64,000 nucleotides of DNA. It comes from Mucilaginibacter sp. MD40. Its GTDB lineage: Bacteria; Bacteroidota; Bacteroidia; Sphingobacteriales; Sphingobacteriaceae. Position 1 is the stretch's first letter. Each line of letters starts with the position of its first letter. Below the pieces are notes generated by a model. That model was not told the DNA's origin. It saw nothing but the letters and a program-made list of their open reading frames with translations, and ran no database searches. A program made the translations under genes and the position numbers. Shown here in pieces: positions 8,413 through 17,030 of this stretch. Location: the NCBI RefSeq assembly GCF_002288635.1, contig NZ_NRSW01000001.1:2143728-2207727 (forward strand). Reading direction: 5' to 3'.

Positions 8413-9249
8413 ATGAATAATAATCTCCCCAATATAGTCGTTGTGATTGGCGCAGGCTCAATAGGCCAGGCCATCGCACGCCGGGTGGGGGCCGGTAAAT
8501 ACCTGTTACTGGCCGATCTTCGCCCTGAAAACGCCGAAGTCGCGGCAAAAACATTAAGTGAGGCCGGTTTTGAGGTAAGTACAACCGTAGTTGATGTTTC
8601 TTCCCGCCAATCAATAAAAGCGCTGATAGCTTTTGCTACCGGCATCGGCAATATAGTTGGTTTGATACATGCTGCTGGTGTTTCGCCCAGTCAGGCACCT
8701 GCGGAGGTAATATTGAAGGTCGACCTTTATGGTACAGCACTTATACTGGAAGAATTTGGTAATGTTATACAATCCGGCGGTTCAGGCGTTGTCATAGCCT
8801 CGCAATCAGGGCATAGGTTAAAGCCGTTATCTGTAGAAGAAAATAAACTATTGGCAATAACTCCAGCCGACGACCTTCTCGGTTTGGACATGCTGCAGCC
8901 GGATAAAATAACCGATCCCTTGATGGCCTATCAATACTCTAAACGTGGTAATTCCTTACGAGTTGCGGCCGAGGCTGTGAGGTGGGGTAAACGGGGCGCA
9001 AGAATTAATACCATAAGTCCTGGAATAATTATTACACCTTTAGCCAAAGATGAATTAAGCGGCCCACGTGGCGATGGTTACCGCAGGATGATAGCACTGA
9101 GCGCAGCCGGGCGACCGGGTACTGCGGACGAAGTAGCCGCCGTAGCGTCTCTGCTAATGGGGCCCGAAGGCACCTTTATTACAGGCAGCGACTTTCTGAT
9201 GGATGGTGGCGTAACAGCAGCATACTGGTACGGTGAGCTTGCCTCTTAA
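8413..9249 (+). CDS. SDR-family NAD(P)-dependent oxidoreductase
   Basis: Short-chain dehydrogenase/reductase of 278 residues. Cofactor motif GAGSIGQ (13-19), Asp35 at the end of strand 2 (favours NAD), Asp61-Val62, the HAAG motif (86-89), active-site Ser in IASQSGH (130-132), and the YxxxK pair Tyr173/Lys177. The C-terminus has the classical SPGIIITP and DGG motifs. Substrate is unknown. The insert between strands 5 and the catalytic Tyr (residues about 135-170) is longer than usual. It is 46 bp after amn on the same strand and could share its transcript, though no functional link is evident. Confidence 0.85.
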   Translation: MNNNLPNIVVVIGAGSIGQAIARRVGAGKYLLLADLRPENAEVAAKTLSEAGFEVSTTVVDVSSRQSIKALIAFATGIGNIVGLIHAAGVSPSQAPAEVILKVDLYGTALILEEFGNVIQSGGSGVVIASQSGHRLKPLSVEENKLLAITPADDLLGLDMLQPDKITDPLMAYQYSKRGNSLRVAAEAVRWGKRGARINTISPGIIITPLAKDELSGPRGDGYRRMIALSAAGRPGTADEVAAVASLLMGPEGTFITGSDFLMDGGVTAAYWYGELAS

Positions 9250-9314
9250 TAATCAATGCACATTTATTGACATTTCGTAAATGCTTAAATTGGGCTTCTG
9301 CCCAATAATTTTCC

Positions 9315-9322
9315 TAATTTTG
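9315..9322 (+). promoter_or_regulatory. Bacteroidetes -7 box upstream of the cystathionine beta-synthase-like gene
   Basis: TAATTTTG (TAnnTTTG), with a partial -33 match TTGG 21 bp upstream, 47 bp before the start codon. Confidence 0.5.
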
Positions 9323-9369
9323 TATACTATCCAATTAAATATACAGGATAAGTAGACAATTAGCGTAAT

Positions 9370-10731
9370 ATGTGGTATAACAACATACTGGAAACTATTG
9401 GCCACACGCCAATGGTAAAGCTCAATAAAATAGTAAAAGATATCCCGGCAACAGTTTTGGCCAAAATAGAAACCACCAACCCGGGTAACTCCATAAAAGA
9501 CCGTATGGCCCTAAAAATGATTGAGGATGCCGAAAAAAGCGGTAAGCTTAAACCGGGCGGTACTATTATTGAAGGTACATCGGGCAATACCGGTATGGGG
9601 CTGGCCATTGCGGCGGTAATTAAAGGTTACAAATGTATCTTCACCAGTACCGATAAGCAATCAAAAGAAAAGTTTGATGCCCTGCGCGCTTTTGGCGCTG
9701 AGGTAATTGTTTGCCCCACCAACGTAGAACCGGAAGACCCAAGATCATATTATTCCGTATCATCACGCCTGGAGCGTGAGGTGCCCAACTCATGGAAACC
9801 TAACCAGTACGATAACCTGTCCAACTCACAGGCGCACTACGAGCAAACCGGCCCGGAGATTTGGGAGCAAACCGAAGGCAAAATTACCCACCTGGTGGTG
9901 GGTGTAGGTACAGGCGGTACCATATCAGGTACGGCACGTTACCTTAAAGAGCAAAACCCGAACATACAGGTATTGGGTATTGATACCTACGGTTCCGTAT
10001 TTAAAAAATACAAGGAAACCGGCATATTTGATAAGGATGAGATATATCCTTACATCACCGAGGGTATAGGTGAAGACTTTTTACCGCAGAACGTAGACTT
10101 TAGCCTGATAGATTACTTTGAAAAAGTAAGCGATGAGGATGCCGCCCTCATGACGCGCGAAATTGCCCGTAAAGAAGGTATTTTCGCAGGTAACTCTACC
10201 GGTGCCGCTGTAGCGGGTACGCTGCAAATGAAAGACCGTTTTAAAGAAGGTGACGTAGTAGTGATCATTTTCCCAGACCACGGTACACGTTACCTGGGCA
10301 AAATGTATAACGATGACTGGCTGCGCGATCGTGGCTTCCTGAAAGATGGTAAGCTGACCGCAAAAGATATCATCGCCAAAAAAGAAAGCACGGAGATTAT
10401 CACCATAGATTGCGAAAAAACTGTTCTGGAAGCTATTAACGTAATTAAATCGCTTAACATCAGTCAGATACCGGTTACCCAGCAGGGGATGGTCATTGGC
10501 AAGATCACGGAAAGTGACATCCTGGATTCGCTGATGGAAAACCCCGGCATTAAATCTCAGGCGGTTAAAAGCATATCTACCGCGCCATTCCCTTTTATTG
10601 ATCTTAATACGTCTATTGATAAGATCTCCGGGATGATCAACAAGGACAACATCGCGGTTTTGGTTGAAGACGAGCAGGGGAAGATAGAGATCATTACGCA
10701 GTACGATATCATTAACGCGATATCTGCTTAA
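9370..10731 (+). CDS. Cystathionine beta-synthase-like PLP enzyme with C-terminal CBS domains
   Basis: Fold type II PLP enzyme that joins serine (or O-acetylserine) to homocysteine, or makes cysteine. Lys43 in NPGNSIKDR is the PLP Schiff-base lysine; SGNTG (71-75) and GTGGT (180-184) bind substrate and cofactor phosphate. Residues about 340-453 form a pair of CBS motifs (KSTEIITIDCEKTVLEAI, IDLNTSIDKISGMI), which set it apart from plain cysteine synthase and resemble cystathionine beta-synthase. The 453-residue length fits. A terminator follows, so it is a single-gene unit. Exact substrate (reverse transsulfuration versus cysteine synthesis) cannot be told from sequence. Confidence 0.87.
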   Translation: MWYNNILETIGHTPMVKLNKIVKDIPATVLAKIETTNPGNSIKDRMALKMIEDAEKSGKLKPGGTIIEGTSGNTGMGLAIAAVIKGYKCIFTSTDKQSKEKFDALRAFGAEVIVCPTNVEPEDPRSYYSVSSRLEREVPNSWKPNQYDNLSNSQAHYEQTGPEIWEQTEGKITHLVVGVGTGGTISGTARYLKEQNPNIQVLGIDTYGSVFKKYKETGIFDKDEIYPYITEGIGEDFLPQNVDFSLIDYFEKVSDEDAALMTREIARKEGIFAGNSTGAAVAGTLQMKDRFKEGDVVVIIFPDHGTRYLGKMYNDDWLRDRGFLKDGKLTAKDIIAKKESTEIITIDCEKTVLEAINVIKSLNISQIPVTQQGMVIGKITESDILDSLMENPGIKSQAVKSISTAPFPFIDLNTSIDKISGMINKDNIAVLVEDEQGKIEIITQYDIINAISA

Positions 10732-10755
10732 GCCTCTAATCCCACTAAAAATAAG

Positions 10756-10790
10756 AAAGCCATCCGTCAATCACGGATGGCTTTTCTGTT
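10756..10790. terminator. Bidirectional terminator
   Basis: 12-bp stem AAAGCCATCCGT/ACGGATGGCTTT (10756-10767 and 10773-10784) with a 5-nt loop; T run on the plus side and A run on the other, between two convergent genes. Confidence 0.8.
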
Positions 10791-10818
10791 GATATATGTT
10801 GAACTTTAAAAGTGTTGC

Positions 10819-11427
10819 TTAGAGTACGGCTAATTCAGCATCATTAGCCTTTACAAATTTGTTGGTGATGGTTTTGTTAGCGTTACCGGCAACCAGGTTG
10901 GTTTGGTTTACGGTGGCAGACTGGTCGTGTTTCAGGTCATACTCATTCACCACACCGCTGATGTTGGCTTTAGCGCGGTCGTTCACGTTGATGCTGGCTT
11001 TAAAAGCATCCAGTTTAAGGTCGGCAGTAGCGTTGTTGTTCAGCGTAACGTTCAGGTCGATTTTTGAAAGGTCGCCGAATGATTTAACAGAAGCGTTATC
11101 ATAAGCGGTTATGCTGCGCAGGTCATTAGCGGTAACCCAAACTACCAGTTTCTGGTCGGCATATGAAGAGATACGCAGTACGCCATTCTGGCTTTGTACC
11201 AAAGCGTTTTCCGCATAATATTTATTATAAACCTTTACCTGGTCGGCGCTGCCATCAGATACATACAGTTCTACATTTCCGTGCAGCTCAATTTTGTTGA
11301 TCTTGCTTACATTAGTTAGGGTAGTGCTGTTTTCGTTGTTGTTGTTGTTATCGGTTGCAAAGGCGGTTGTTACGGTACCTACGGCTAAAGTTACGATAGT
11401 GGCTATGGTTAAAAATTGAGTTTTCAT
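10819..11427 (-). CDS. Secreted GIN-domain protein, paralogue of the gene at 1968
   Basis: A 202-residue protein with a signal peptide (LTIATIVTLAVGTVTTAFA) and then an Asn-rich stretch (DNNNNNNE, encoded largely by AAC repeats) before the GIN-type domain. It aligns with the 1968-2570 product throughout: LTNVSKINKIE, GNVELYVSDG, VKVYNKYYAENALVQS and LRISSYA are nearly identical. Its upstream region is conserved too (see 11551-11581). Likely exported; function unknown. The Asn repeat could vary in length between strains. Confidence 0.8.
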   Translation of the reverse strand: MKTQFLTIATIVTLAVGTVTTAFATDNNNNNENSTTLTNVSKINKIELHGNVELYVSDGSADQVKVYNKYYAENALVQSQNGVLRISSYADQKLVVWVTANDLRSITAYDNASVKSFGDLSKIDLNVTLNNNATADLKLDAFKASINVNDRAKANISGVVNEYDLKHDQSATVNQTNLVAGNANKTITNKFVKANDAELAVL

Positions 11428-11550
11428 GACTTTTAATATTTTGATTGTGAGTATTTTAATTATTTCTTGTTGTTAATTACACTCATAAGACGATACCGCT
11501 TTAAAAACGTTACAGCGCTTTTAGCTCAAATAGATGTATGGGGCAATTGT

Positions 11551-11581
11551 GTCGGTAAACGGGTGTTTTGCATCGGTGAAA
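11551..11581 (-). promoter_or_regulatory. Direct-repeat operator-like element, second copy
   Basis: On the minus strand: TTTCACCGA-N13-TTTACCGAC, identical in both half-sites and spacing to 1809-1839. It sits 123 bp before the GIN gene start at 11427. The 341-bp spacer 11428-11768 otherwise holds the conserved 5' leader of the GIN gene and the promoter of the plus-strand dipeptidase; small open frames in it (for example 11467-11697) look spurious. Confidence 0.55.
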
Positions 11582-11743
11582 GCAGAGGAAATTTTTATGC
11601 GAAAGGAATGAAATCGCGAATGTTACGGTGTTTGAAGGTCTTTATACATCCATTTTTGCGGAAACCATTTATACTACACTGTAAACAGGTAAAGTAATTA
11701 ATAACGGTAATGCTTGGTAGGTTATCGTAATCGCCGAATACAC

Positions 11744-11751
11744 TATATTTG
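11744..11751 (+). promoter_or_regulatory. Bacteroidetes -7 box upstream of the M20 peptidase
   Basis: TATATTTG, 17 bp before the ATG at 11769, implying a very short leader. This argues against the TTG at 11763 as start. Confidence 0.55.
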
Positions 11752-11768
11752 CTGCAAACCTTTTGTTT

Positions 11769-13139
11769 ATGCAAACGATAAAGCAATATATAGATGATAA
11801 CAAACAGCGCATGCTCGATGAACTTTTTGAGCTGCTGCGCTTCCCCTCTGTAAGTGCCGACCCTAAGTATGCACCTGAAGTATTAAAAACGGCCGATTAT
11901 GTGGCACAAAAGCTACGCGATGCAGGTGCGGATAACGTGGAAGTTTGCCAAACCGCGGGTTACCCCATTGTGTATGGCGAAAAGCTGATCGATCCGTCAA
12001 AGCCTACGGTATTGGTATATGGGCATTATGATGTGCAGCCACCAGACCCATTAGAGCTGTGGCATACCCCACCGTTTGAACCTACCGTGCGTGATGGTAA
12101 AATTTACGCGCGTGGCGCCTGCGATGATAAGGGCCAGTTTTACATGCACGTAAAAGCTTTTGAGCTGATGATGCAAACCGACGGCCTGCCCTGCAACGTA
12201 AAGTTTATGATTGAAGGGGAGGAGGAAGTAGGCTCAAATAACCTCGGTTTATTTGTTAAAGCCAATAGAGAACGTTTAAAAGCTGATGTGGTATTGATAT
12301 CTGATACTTCGATGATCAGCATGGAGCATCCGTCACTGGAAACCGGTTTGCGTGGCTTATCCTACCTGGAGGTAGAGGTAACCGGCCCTAACCGCGACCT
12401 GCACTCGGGTGTTTACGGCGGCGCGGTGGCTAACCCGGCAACTATCCTGGCCAAAATGATCGCCTCGTTGCATGACGAGAATAACCATATCACTATCCCC
12501 GGTTTTTATGATGATGTAATTGAACTAACACAGGCTGAACGCGACGCTCTGAATTCGGCCCCTTATAACGAAGACGAATATAAAAAGGACCTGGACGTAC
12601 AGGAGCTTTGGGGAGAGAAGGGATACAGCACCTTTGAGCGCACCGGCACACGCCCAACGCTTGAAGTTAACGGCATATGGGGTGGTTATATTGGCGAAGG
12701 CGCCAAAACCGTTCTGCCGTCAAAAGCTAATGCTAAAATTTCCATGCGTTTGGTGCCTAACCAAACCAGCGAAAAAATTACGCAGTTATTTACAGATCAT
12801 TTCCTGAAGATAGCGCCGCCATTCGTAAAGGTTAAAGTTACCCCGCACCACGGCGGCGAACCGGTGGTAACCCCAACCGACAGCGTGGCCTACCGCGCGG
12901 CGCAAAAGGCCATTGCAGAGGCTTTTGGCAAACAGCCTATCCCAACCCGTGGTGGCGGCAGCATACCAATTGTTGCTTTATTTGAAGCAGAATTAGGTAT
13001 AAAAACGGTACTTATGGGTTTTGGCCTTGATAGCGATGCCCTGCATTCACCAAACGAGAAATACGATATATTCAACTACTACAAAGGGATTGAAACCATC
13101 CCGTTGTTTCATAAGTACTTTGCGGAGTTGAGTAAATAA
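11769..13139 (+). CDS. M20-family dipeptidase
   Basis: Zinc-dependent dipeptidase/peptidase of the M20 (CNDP-like) family, 456 residues, cytoplasmic (no signal peptide). Metal ligands and catalytic residues are visible: His86 and Asp88 in VYGHYDVQP, Asp119 in GACDDKGQ, the general base Glu in EGEEEVGS (about 150-152), DLHSGVYGG in the dimerisation domain, and the last ligand His in DALHSPNE near the end. The ATG at 11769 is preferred over an in-frame TTG six bases upstream because of the promoter position. A terminator follows. Peptide specificity is not predictable. Confidence 0.88.
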   Translation: MQTIKQYIDDNKQRMLDELFELLRFPSVSADPKYAPEVLKTADYVAQKLRDAGADNVEVCQTAGYPIVYGEKLIDPSKPTVLVYGHYDVQPPDPLELWHTPPFEPTVRDGKIYARGACDDKGQFYMHVKAFELMMQTDGLPCNVKFMIEGEEEVGSNNLGLFVKANRERLKADVVLISDTSMISMEHPSLETGLRGLSYLEVEVTGPNRDLHSGVYGGAVANPATILAKMIASLHDENNHITIPGFYDDVIELTQAERDALNSAPYNEDEYKKDLDVQELWGEKGYSTFERTGTRPTLEVNGIWGGYIGEGAKTVLPSKANAKISMRLVPNQTSEKITQLFTDHFLKIAPPFVKVKVTPHHGGEPVVTPTDSVAYRAAQKAIAEAFGKQPIPTRGGGSIPIVALFEAELGIKTVLMGFGLDSDALHSPNEKYDIFNYYKGIETIPLFHKYFAELSK

Positions 13140-13151
13140 TATACTCCTAAC

Positions 13152-13187
13152 AAAAGCGATGCGATATTTCGCATCGCTTTTTTTTAC
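13152..13187 (+). terminator. Rho-independent terminator
   Basis: 13-bp stem AAAAGCGATGCGA/TCGCATCGCTTTT (13152-13164 and 13169-13181), 4-nt loop, strong T run. Confidence 0.85.
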
Positions 13188-13196
13188 TTAAAAACA

Positions 13197-13228
13197 TGTC
13201 ATTGCGAGCACAGTGTGCAATCTCATAG
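13197..13228. repeat. REP-A half element
   Basis: TGTCATTGCGAGCACAGTGTGCAATCTCATAG-type arm of the REP-A family; the second arm is not recognisable here, so it looks like a truncated copy. Confidence 0.6.
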
Positions 13229-13276
13229 ATAGTTCTTCGTTAGGAATGGCAGTGTAGCAGTTGCTCGTTTGTGGAT

Positions 13277-13752
13277 GTTACTTTCTTTTTTTCCGCAAAA
13301 AAGAAAGTAACCAAAGAAAAAACTCGCGACTTGGTAACGCGCTACAATGGTTGTGCTTTAGCAATGCCTGTACTATCCGCACGTTACACTATGTCGCAAT
13401 TTCGGATGTGTTAGGTTCGTTGTTACACTGTATTCATCTTGTCATGCTGAGGAACGAAGCATCTGATCTACGACATGCACATCACGTACTTAGATTCTGA
13501 GCGAAAGCGAAGAATGACAAGGTGTTCTCTCCCGTCAGCAAAAAGCTTAGGGCAAAAGCGGCAGAAAATGATGGGTCTGTGCGGTTGAAAGGGCATTGTG
13601 AAATCTATTACAGAGCAATGGCCTTAGTGTATGGAGTAAGAGATTTTCAGCCCGTGGTTCTGTCCGCTTTGCCGGGCAAAGGCCTTGTGCGGCAGAGAAG
13701 CCTCTTTGCTGACTTGATTTTTTGGTTACTTTTTGATCAAGCAAAAAGTAAC
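13277..13752. mobile_element. 476-bp element with hairpin ends in inverted orientation (MITE-like)
   Basis: The left end is a 15-bp perfect hairpin (13277-13311, GTTACTTTC...GAAAGTAAC) followed by CAAAGAAA. The right end is an 11-bp hairpin (13725-13752, GTTACTTTTTG/CAAAAAGTAAC) preceded by the complement of the same flank. The two ends are thus variants of one sequence in opposite orientation. The inside has no convincing gene, and a REP-A copy (13439-13521) is nested in it. Open frames at 13522-13824 (+) and 13547-13744 (-) run through repeat sequence and are not called. Mobility is inferred from structure only. Confidence 0.55.
13439..13521. repeat. REP-A palindromic repeat nested in the 476-bp element
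   Basis: CTTGTCATGCTGAGGAACGAAGCATCT-type arm at 13439-13465 and an AGATTCTGAGCGAAAGCGAAGAATGACAAG-type arm at 13492-13521, as in the copy at 5093-5172. Confidence 0.75.
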
Positions 13753-13858
13753 AGCCCTCCGCGGCTATTGAGCGGACTATCGTTAATTCTCAGCACAGCC
13801 TTATCATGTGGGATGCCGAAATAGATTCGGCGTTAGGTGCTCATTACAGCTTTATATG

Positions 13859-14965
13859 CTAAACAATAAACCTTTCACACCCTTCCAAAAACTCTTCATT
13901 CGCATCAGCCCCAATCCCCGGCGCATCGCTGATGTTGAGCTTGTAACCATCATAGGTTACGCCGCCAACGCAAGGGTCTTGCAGGTGACCTAACATACAG
14001 GTATCCATATCATAAAATTTGATGTTGGGGCTGTCATATACAAAGTGCAGTTTACAGCTTAGCGCAATACGACTTTCCAGCATGCCCCCCATCATACAAG
14101 GGATGTTATGTGCTGCTGCTACGTCATGTATCTTTTTCGCCTCATGTATACCGCCGGACTTGGCCATTTTTATATTGATGTAATGGCAACTTCCGCTGTC
14201 TATTTGCTTACGTGCGTCGTGGTGGTTGTATACGCTTTCGTCGGCCATTATTTTAACCGGCGACAGGCGCATCAGCGCGGGTAGCTTATCATCATACCAG
14301 GTGCGCATGGGCTGTTCGCAAAATTCTATGTCGTGCTCGGCTATGGCTTGCAGGGCAAAAACAGCCTCGTCGAAAGTCCAGCCCTGGTTGGCATCCACAC
14401 GGATCTTCATATAAGCACCAACAGCTTCTCTGATGGCTTTTATTCGCTCGGTATCCGTTTGGGCATTTTTACCGAGTTTAACTTTCAATATTTTGGCGCC
14501 GTTTGCTTTAAATGCTGATGCCTGCCTGGCCATATCCTCCGGCGTGGATATACCAATGGTAATATCACTCTCTACCTCGCGCTTTTCGCCTCCCAGAAAC
14601 TTGTATAAAGGCAAACCGGCATGTTTGGCCGCTATGTCATATAAAGCCATATCAAACGCGCTTTTAATAGTGGTATTGCCGGCGGTAAAGCTATGCAACT
14701 CCTGTAGCCTGGCCTCTATATCCAAAGCGTTTTTACCTTTCCATAACTGCGCGAAATCTTTTGCCATCACCAGGCAAGTATCCTGCGTTTCGCCAACGAT
14801 CATGGGGAAGGCCGAGCATTCGCCCACACCATAAAAACCGGCATTGGTATGCACACGGATAAAAACATTTTGCGCGTGGGCCATAGTGCCGGTAGCTATA
14901 GTAAAGGGTACCATAGGTATGCAAAAGCGATAAATATCTACAGCGGTAATGGTGGGGTGGGTCAT
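13859..14965 (-). CDS. Dipeptide epimerase (enolase superfamily)
   Basis: Member of the mandelate racemase/muconate lactonising subgroup, 368 residues; likely L-Ala-D/L-Glu epimerase or a related dipeptide epimerase that works in recycling of murein peptides. Catalytic bases Lys161 and Lys163 (LKVKLG) and Lys266/Lys269 (NIKMAKSGG); metal ligands Asp191 (RVDANQGW), Glu217 (FCEQP) and Asp242 (MADES). The positions match the well-studied Ala-Glu epimerases within two residues. The M20 dipeptidase nearby would fit peptide recycling, but a repeat island separates them. Substrate assignment is inference. Confidence 0.87.
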   Translation of the reverse strand: MTHPTITAVDIYRFCIPMVPFTIATGTMAHAQNVFIRVHTNAGFYGVGECSAFPMIVGETQDTCLVMAKDFAQLWKGKNALDIEARLQELHSFTAGNTTIKSAFDMALYDIAAKHAGLPLYKFLGGEKREVESDITIGISTPEDMARQASAFKANGAKILKVKLGKNAQTDTERIKAIREAVGAYMKIRVDANQGWTFDEAVFALQAIAEHDIEFCEQPMRTWYDDKLPALMRLSPVKIMADESVYNHHDARKQIDSGSCHYINIKMAKSGGIHEAKKIHDVAAAHNIPCMMGGMLESRIALSCKLHFVYDSPNIKFYDMDTCMLGHLQDPCVGGVTYDGYKLNISDAPGIGADANEEFLEGCERFIV

Positions 14966-15121
14966 GCTTATACAGTGTGTATTGCCCCTAATTTCACAAT
15001 TTATTCTTTTAAAACAGTAATAATTAAGTTTTCACTGTTTTTAAATTGTAATGACTTGTGTAAGTTAGCGTAGGTGAAACCTGCCCTGCTTAACAGCCTT
15101 AAACCGTACAACATCATTATC

Positions 15122-15976
15122 ATGAATAAACTATTTTTATTGGTACTCTTGTTTTTGTGTGCCTGCCGGCATCCGGCCGAAAAAGTATCTTACCCAACCC
15201 GCGATTACCTGGTAGTGGGCAAAATGATGGATACTATTAAACCGCCTTACATTGTTGATGCCTCGGCGGGTAAAAAGCATGTGGTGTTAATAGGTTGCGA
15301 TCATAACCGCGATCCGAAGCATCCGCAGTTCGCTTTAATTGAACAATATTTTAAAAAGCTTAAACCCCAGATCGCCTTTAATGAGGGCGGCCAGCTGGCC
15401 GATACTTCTATCAGCAGTTTCCGGGATGGTATAATTAAGCATGGGGAGAGCGGGGCATTAAAATACCTGAGCGATCGGTCGCATATAAAAATGATGGATG
15501 GCGACATGGCCGACAGCGCGGAGTTTGGCGCCATGCTGAAGAAGTATCCAAAAGATAAGCTGTTCTTGTACTATGTGATGGAAAGGATGGTTATCCCTTA
15601 TGTTAATGGTGCTTATGGCAAAATTCCTTTTGAAGCCTTTTATACAAAATCGGTAAAGCCCTGGTTTGTAGAGCCAGGTTTTCCACTTAATTTCCAGGAA
15701 CAACGTTACGGTTACTTTACCAACCTTTATCGTAAATATGTAGGCACTGATTTTAAGCCTGTTATCACTAATGATATTGAGCGGTTTGATTACCTGAATA
15801 GCAACTGCGAGTTTTGTGCTATAGGCAGGGCATCTAAAATGGTGCGCGATAGTACGCTGCTCAGTAAAATAGATAAGGCTTTAAATACAAACGACCGGAT
15901 CATGATAACTTTTGGCCAGGGCCATGCACTTGCCATTGAACCCGCATTAAGCCAAATAGTAGCCAAACACCATTAA
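15122..15976 (+). CDS. Predicted lipoprotein, possibly TraB/GumN-like
   Basis: A 284-residue protein starting at ATG 15122, where a lipoprotein signal begins (LFLLVLLFLCAC, lipobox Cys at about residue 15). A GTG at 15074 in the same frame would put 16 extra residues before the signal peptide and is rejected. The motifs HVVLIGCDHNRD and PQIAFNEGGQ near the N-terminus and ITFGQGHALAIEP near the C-terminus resemble the two-part layout of TraB/GumN or erythromycin-esterase-like proteins, but the similarity is weak. No functional assignment is claimed. The gene is monocistronic. Confidence 0.7.
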   Translation: MNKLFLLVLLFLCACRHPAEKVSYPTRDYLVVGKMMDTIKPPYIVDASAGKKHVVLIGCDHNRDPKHPQFALIEQYFKKLKPQIAFNEGGQLADTSISSFRDGIIKHGESGALKYLSDRSHIKMMDGDMADSAEFGAMLKKYPKDKLFLYYVMERMVIPYVNGAYGKIPFEAFYTKSVKPWFVEPGFPLNFQEQRYGYFTNLYRKYVGTDFKPVITNDIERFDYLNSNCEFCAIGRASKMVRDSTLLSKIDKALNTNDRIMITFGQGHALAIEPALSQIVAKHH

Positions 15977-16000
15977 AAAGAATTATAGCTTGTAGGCGAA

Positions 16001-16031
16001 TTTGCATCTCAACACATTTACTGTATATTTG
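16001..16031 (+). promoter_or_regulatory. Full Bacteroidetes promoter upstream of the DUF4290 gene
   Basis: -33 box TTTG (16001-16004), exactly 19 bp, then -7 box TATATTTG (16024-16031): a perfect match to TTTG-N19-TAnnTTTG. The leader is about 100 nt and has a small hairpin (CGGTTTC 16063-16069 with GAAACCG 16084-16090). Confidence 0.8.
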
Positions 16032-16139
16032 CGTTACTACAAAGTATTCCATTTTAGTTCTCCGGTTTCCGCTTTCAGTCTGTGAAACCGTCCATGAGCT
16101 AAAAAACATTTCACGAACTTATTTAATAGAAAAATATAC

Positions 16140-16877
16140 ATGGCATTAACCAATTTGCCTGGTCCGTTTGATTATAACTCAACCAGGAGCAAACTTTTAC
16201 TTACAGAATACGGCCGCAATGTGCAAAACATGGTGAAATACATTGTTGCGCTGCCAACCAAAGAAGAACGTAACCGCTACGCGCAGGTCGTTATCGACCT
16301 GATGGGTTTCCTTAACCCTCACCTGCGTGATGTGGCCGATTTTAAACACAAACTTTGGGACCACCTGCACATTATCTCCGGCTTCCAGTTAGATGTTGAT
16401 TCGCCGTACCCAAAACCAACGGAAGAGGCTATACATATTAAACCGGAGCCTTTAAAATATCCCAACCAGCGCATCAGGTCCCGCCATTATGGTAAAACCA
16501 TTGAGCTGATGATACAAAAGGCTAAAACCATTGAGGAACCCGAGCGTAAGCGCCACATGGTACAAGCCATAGCCAACTTCATGAAAATGGCTTACGTGCA
16601 GTGGAATAAGGATTCTGTTGCAGATGAGATCATCCTGAATGATCTATACTCGTTATCAAACGGCGAACTAAAATTGGAAGAGAACGTTAACCTTAATAAG
16701 GTAGAGTTCCGTACCAATAACAACAATAATAACAATAACAACAATCGCGGCCGTCAGAACAATCAAAATAACCGCGGCGGTGGCGCTGGTGGCGGTCGCC
16801 AGAACAATAACAACCAAAACCGTAACAACAACCAAAATAACCGCAACCGCAATAACGGAGGAGCGAAAAAATATTAA
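16140..16877 (+). CDS. DUF4290 domain-containing protein
   Basis: A 245-residue cytoplasmic protein. Residues 1-190 form a helical domain of the Bacteroidetes-specific DUF4290 family (FDYNSTRSKLLLTEYGRNVQNMV, GFLNPHLRDVADFKHKLWDHLHIISGFQLDVDSPYP). The last 50 residues are low complexity: Asn runs followed by RG/RQ/GGG and mixed N/R, ending in GGAKKY, a composition typical of nucleic-acid-binding disordered tails. It directly precedes murA, an arrangement seen across the phylum, so co-expression with cell wall synthesis is likely. Molecular function is unknown. Confidence 0.82.
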   Translation: MALTNLPGPFDYNSTRSKLLLTEYGRNVQNMVKYIVALPTKEERNRYAQVVIDLMGFLNPHLRDVADFKHKLWDHLHIISGFQLDVDSPYPKPTEEAIHIKPEPLKYPNQRIRSRHYGKTIELMIQKAKTIEEPERKRHMVQAIANFMKMAYVQWNKDSVADEIILNDLYSLSNGELKLEENVNLNKVEFRTNNNNNNNNNNRGRQNNQNNRGGGAGGGRQNNNNQNRNNNQNNRNRNNGGAKKY

Positions 16878-16888
16878 TTGAACATGTG

Positions 16889-17026
16889 TTCATAGTTAAT
16901 GGTTCATAGATCGTAGAAATGAGCCAGACTGCCTGCGGCATTGCAATTATTTTATAATCTTTGCGAGGTACTGATGTTTCGGCTTTCTGATCCGAACAAT
17001 GAACTATGAACCATCAACCATTAACT
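16889..17026. repeat. Degenerate-word palindrome (GTTCATAGTTAATGG type)
   Basis: Left arm 16889-16909 (TTCATAGTTAATGGTTCATAG) and right arm 17000-17026 are reverse-complementary versions of a short word repeated two to three times. It fills the DUF4290-murA spacer and ends 4 bp before the murA start. Confidence 0.7.
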
Positions 17027-17030
17027 AAAG

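Noticed and set aside
11467..11697. 76-residue frame upstream of the GIN gene
   Set aside because: It covers the conserved operator region of the GIN paralogue on the other strand and has no homologue-like features.
13522..13824. 100-residue open frame on the plus strand (and 13547-13744 on the minus strand)
   Set aside because: Both run through the 476-bp repeat element and its terminal hairpin, have no promoter, signal or domain, and overlap each other; most likely chance frames in repeat DNA.
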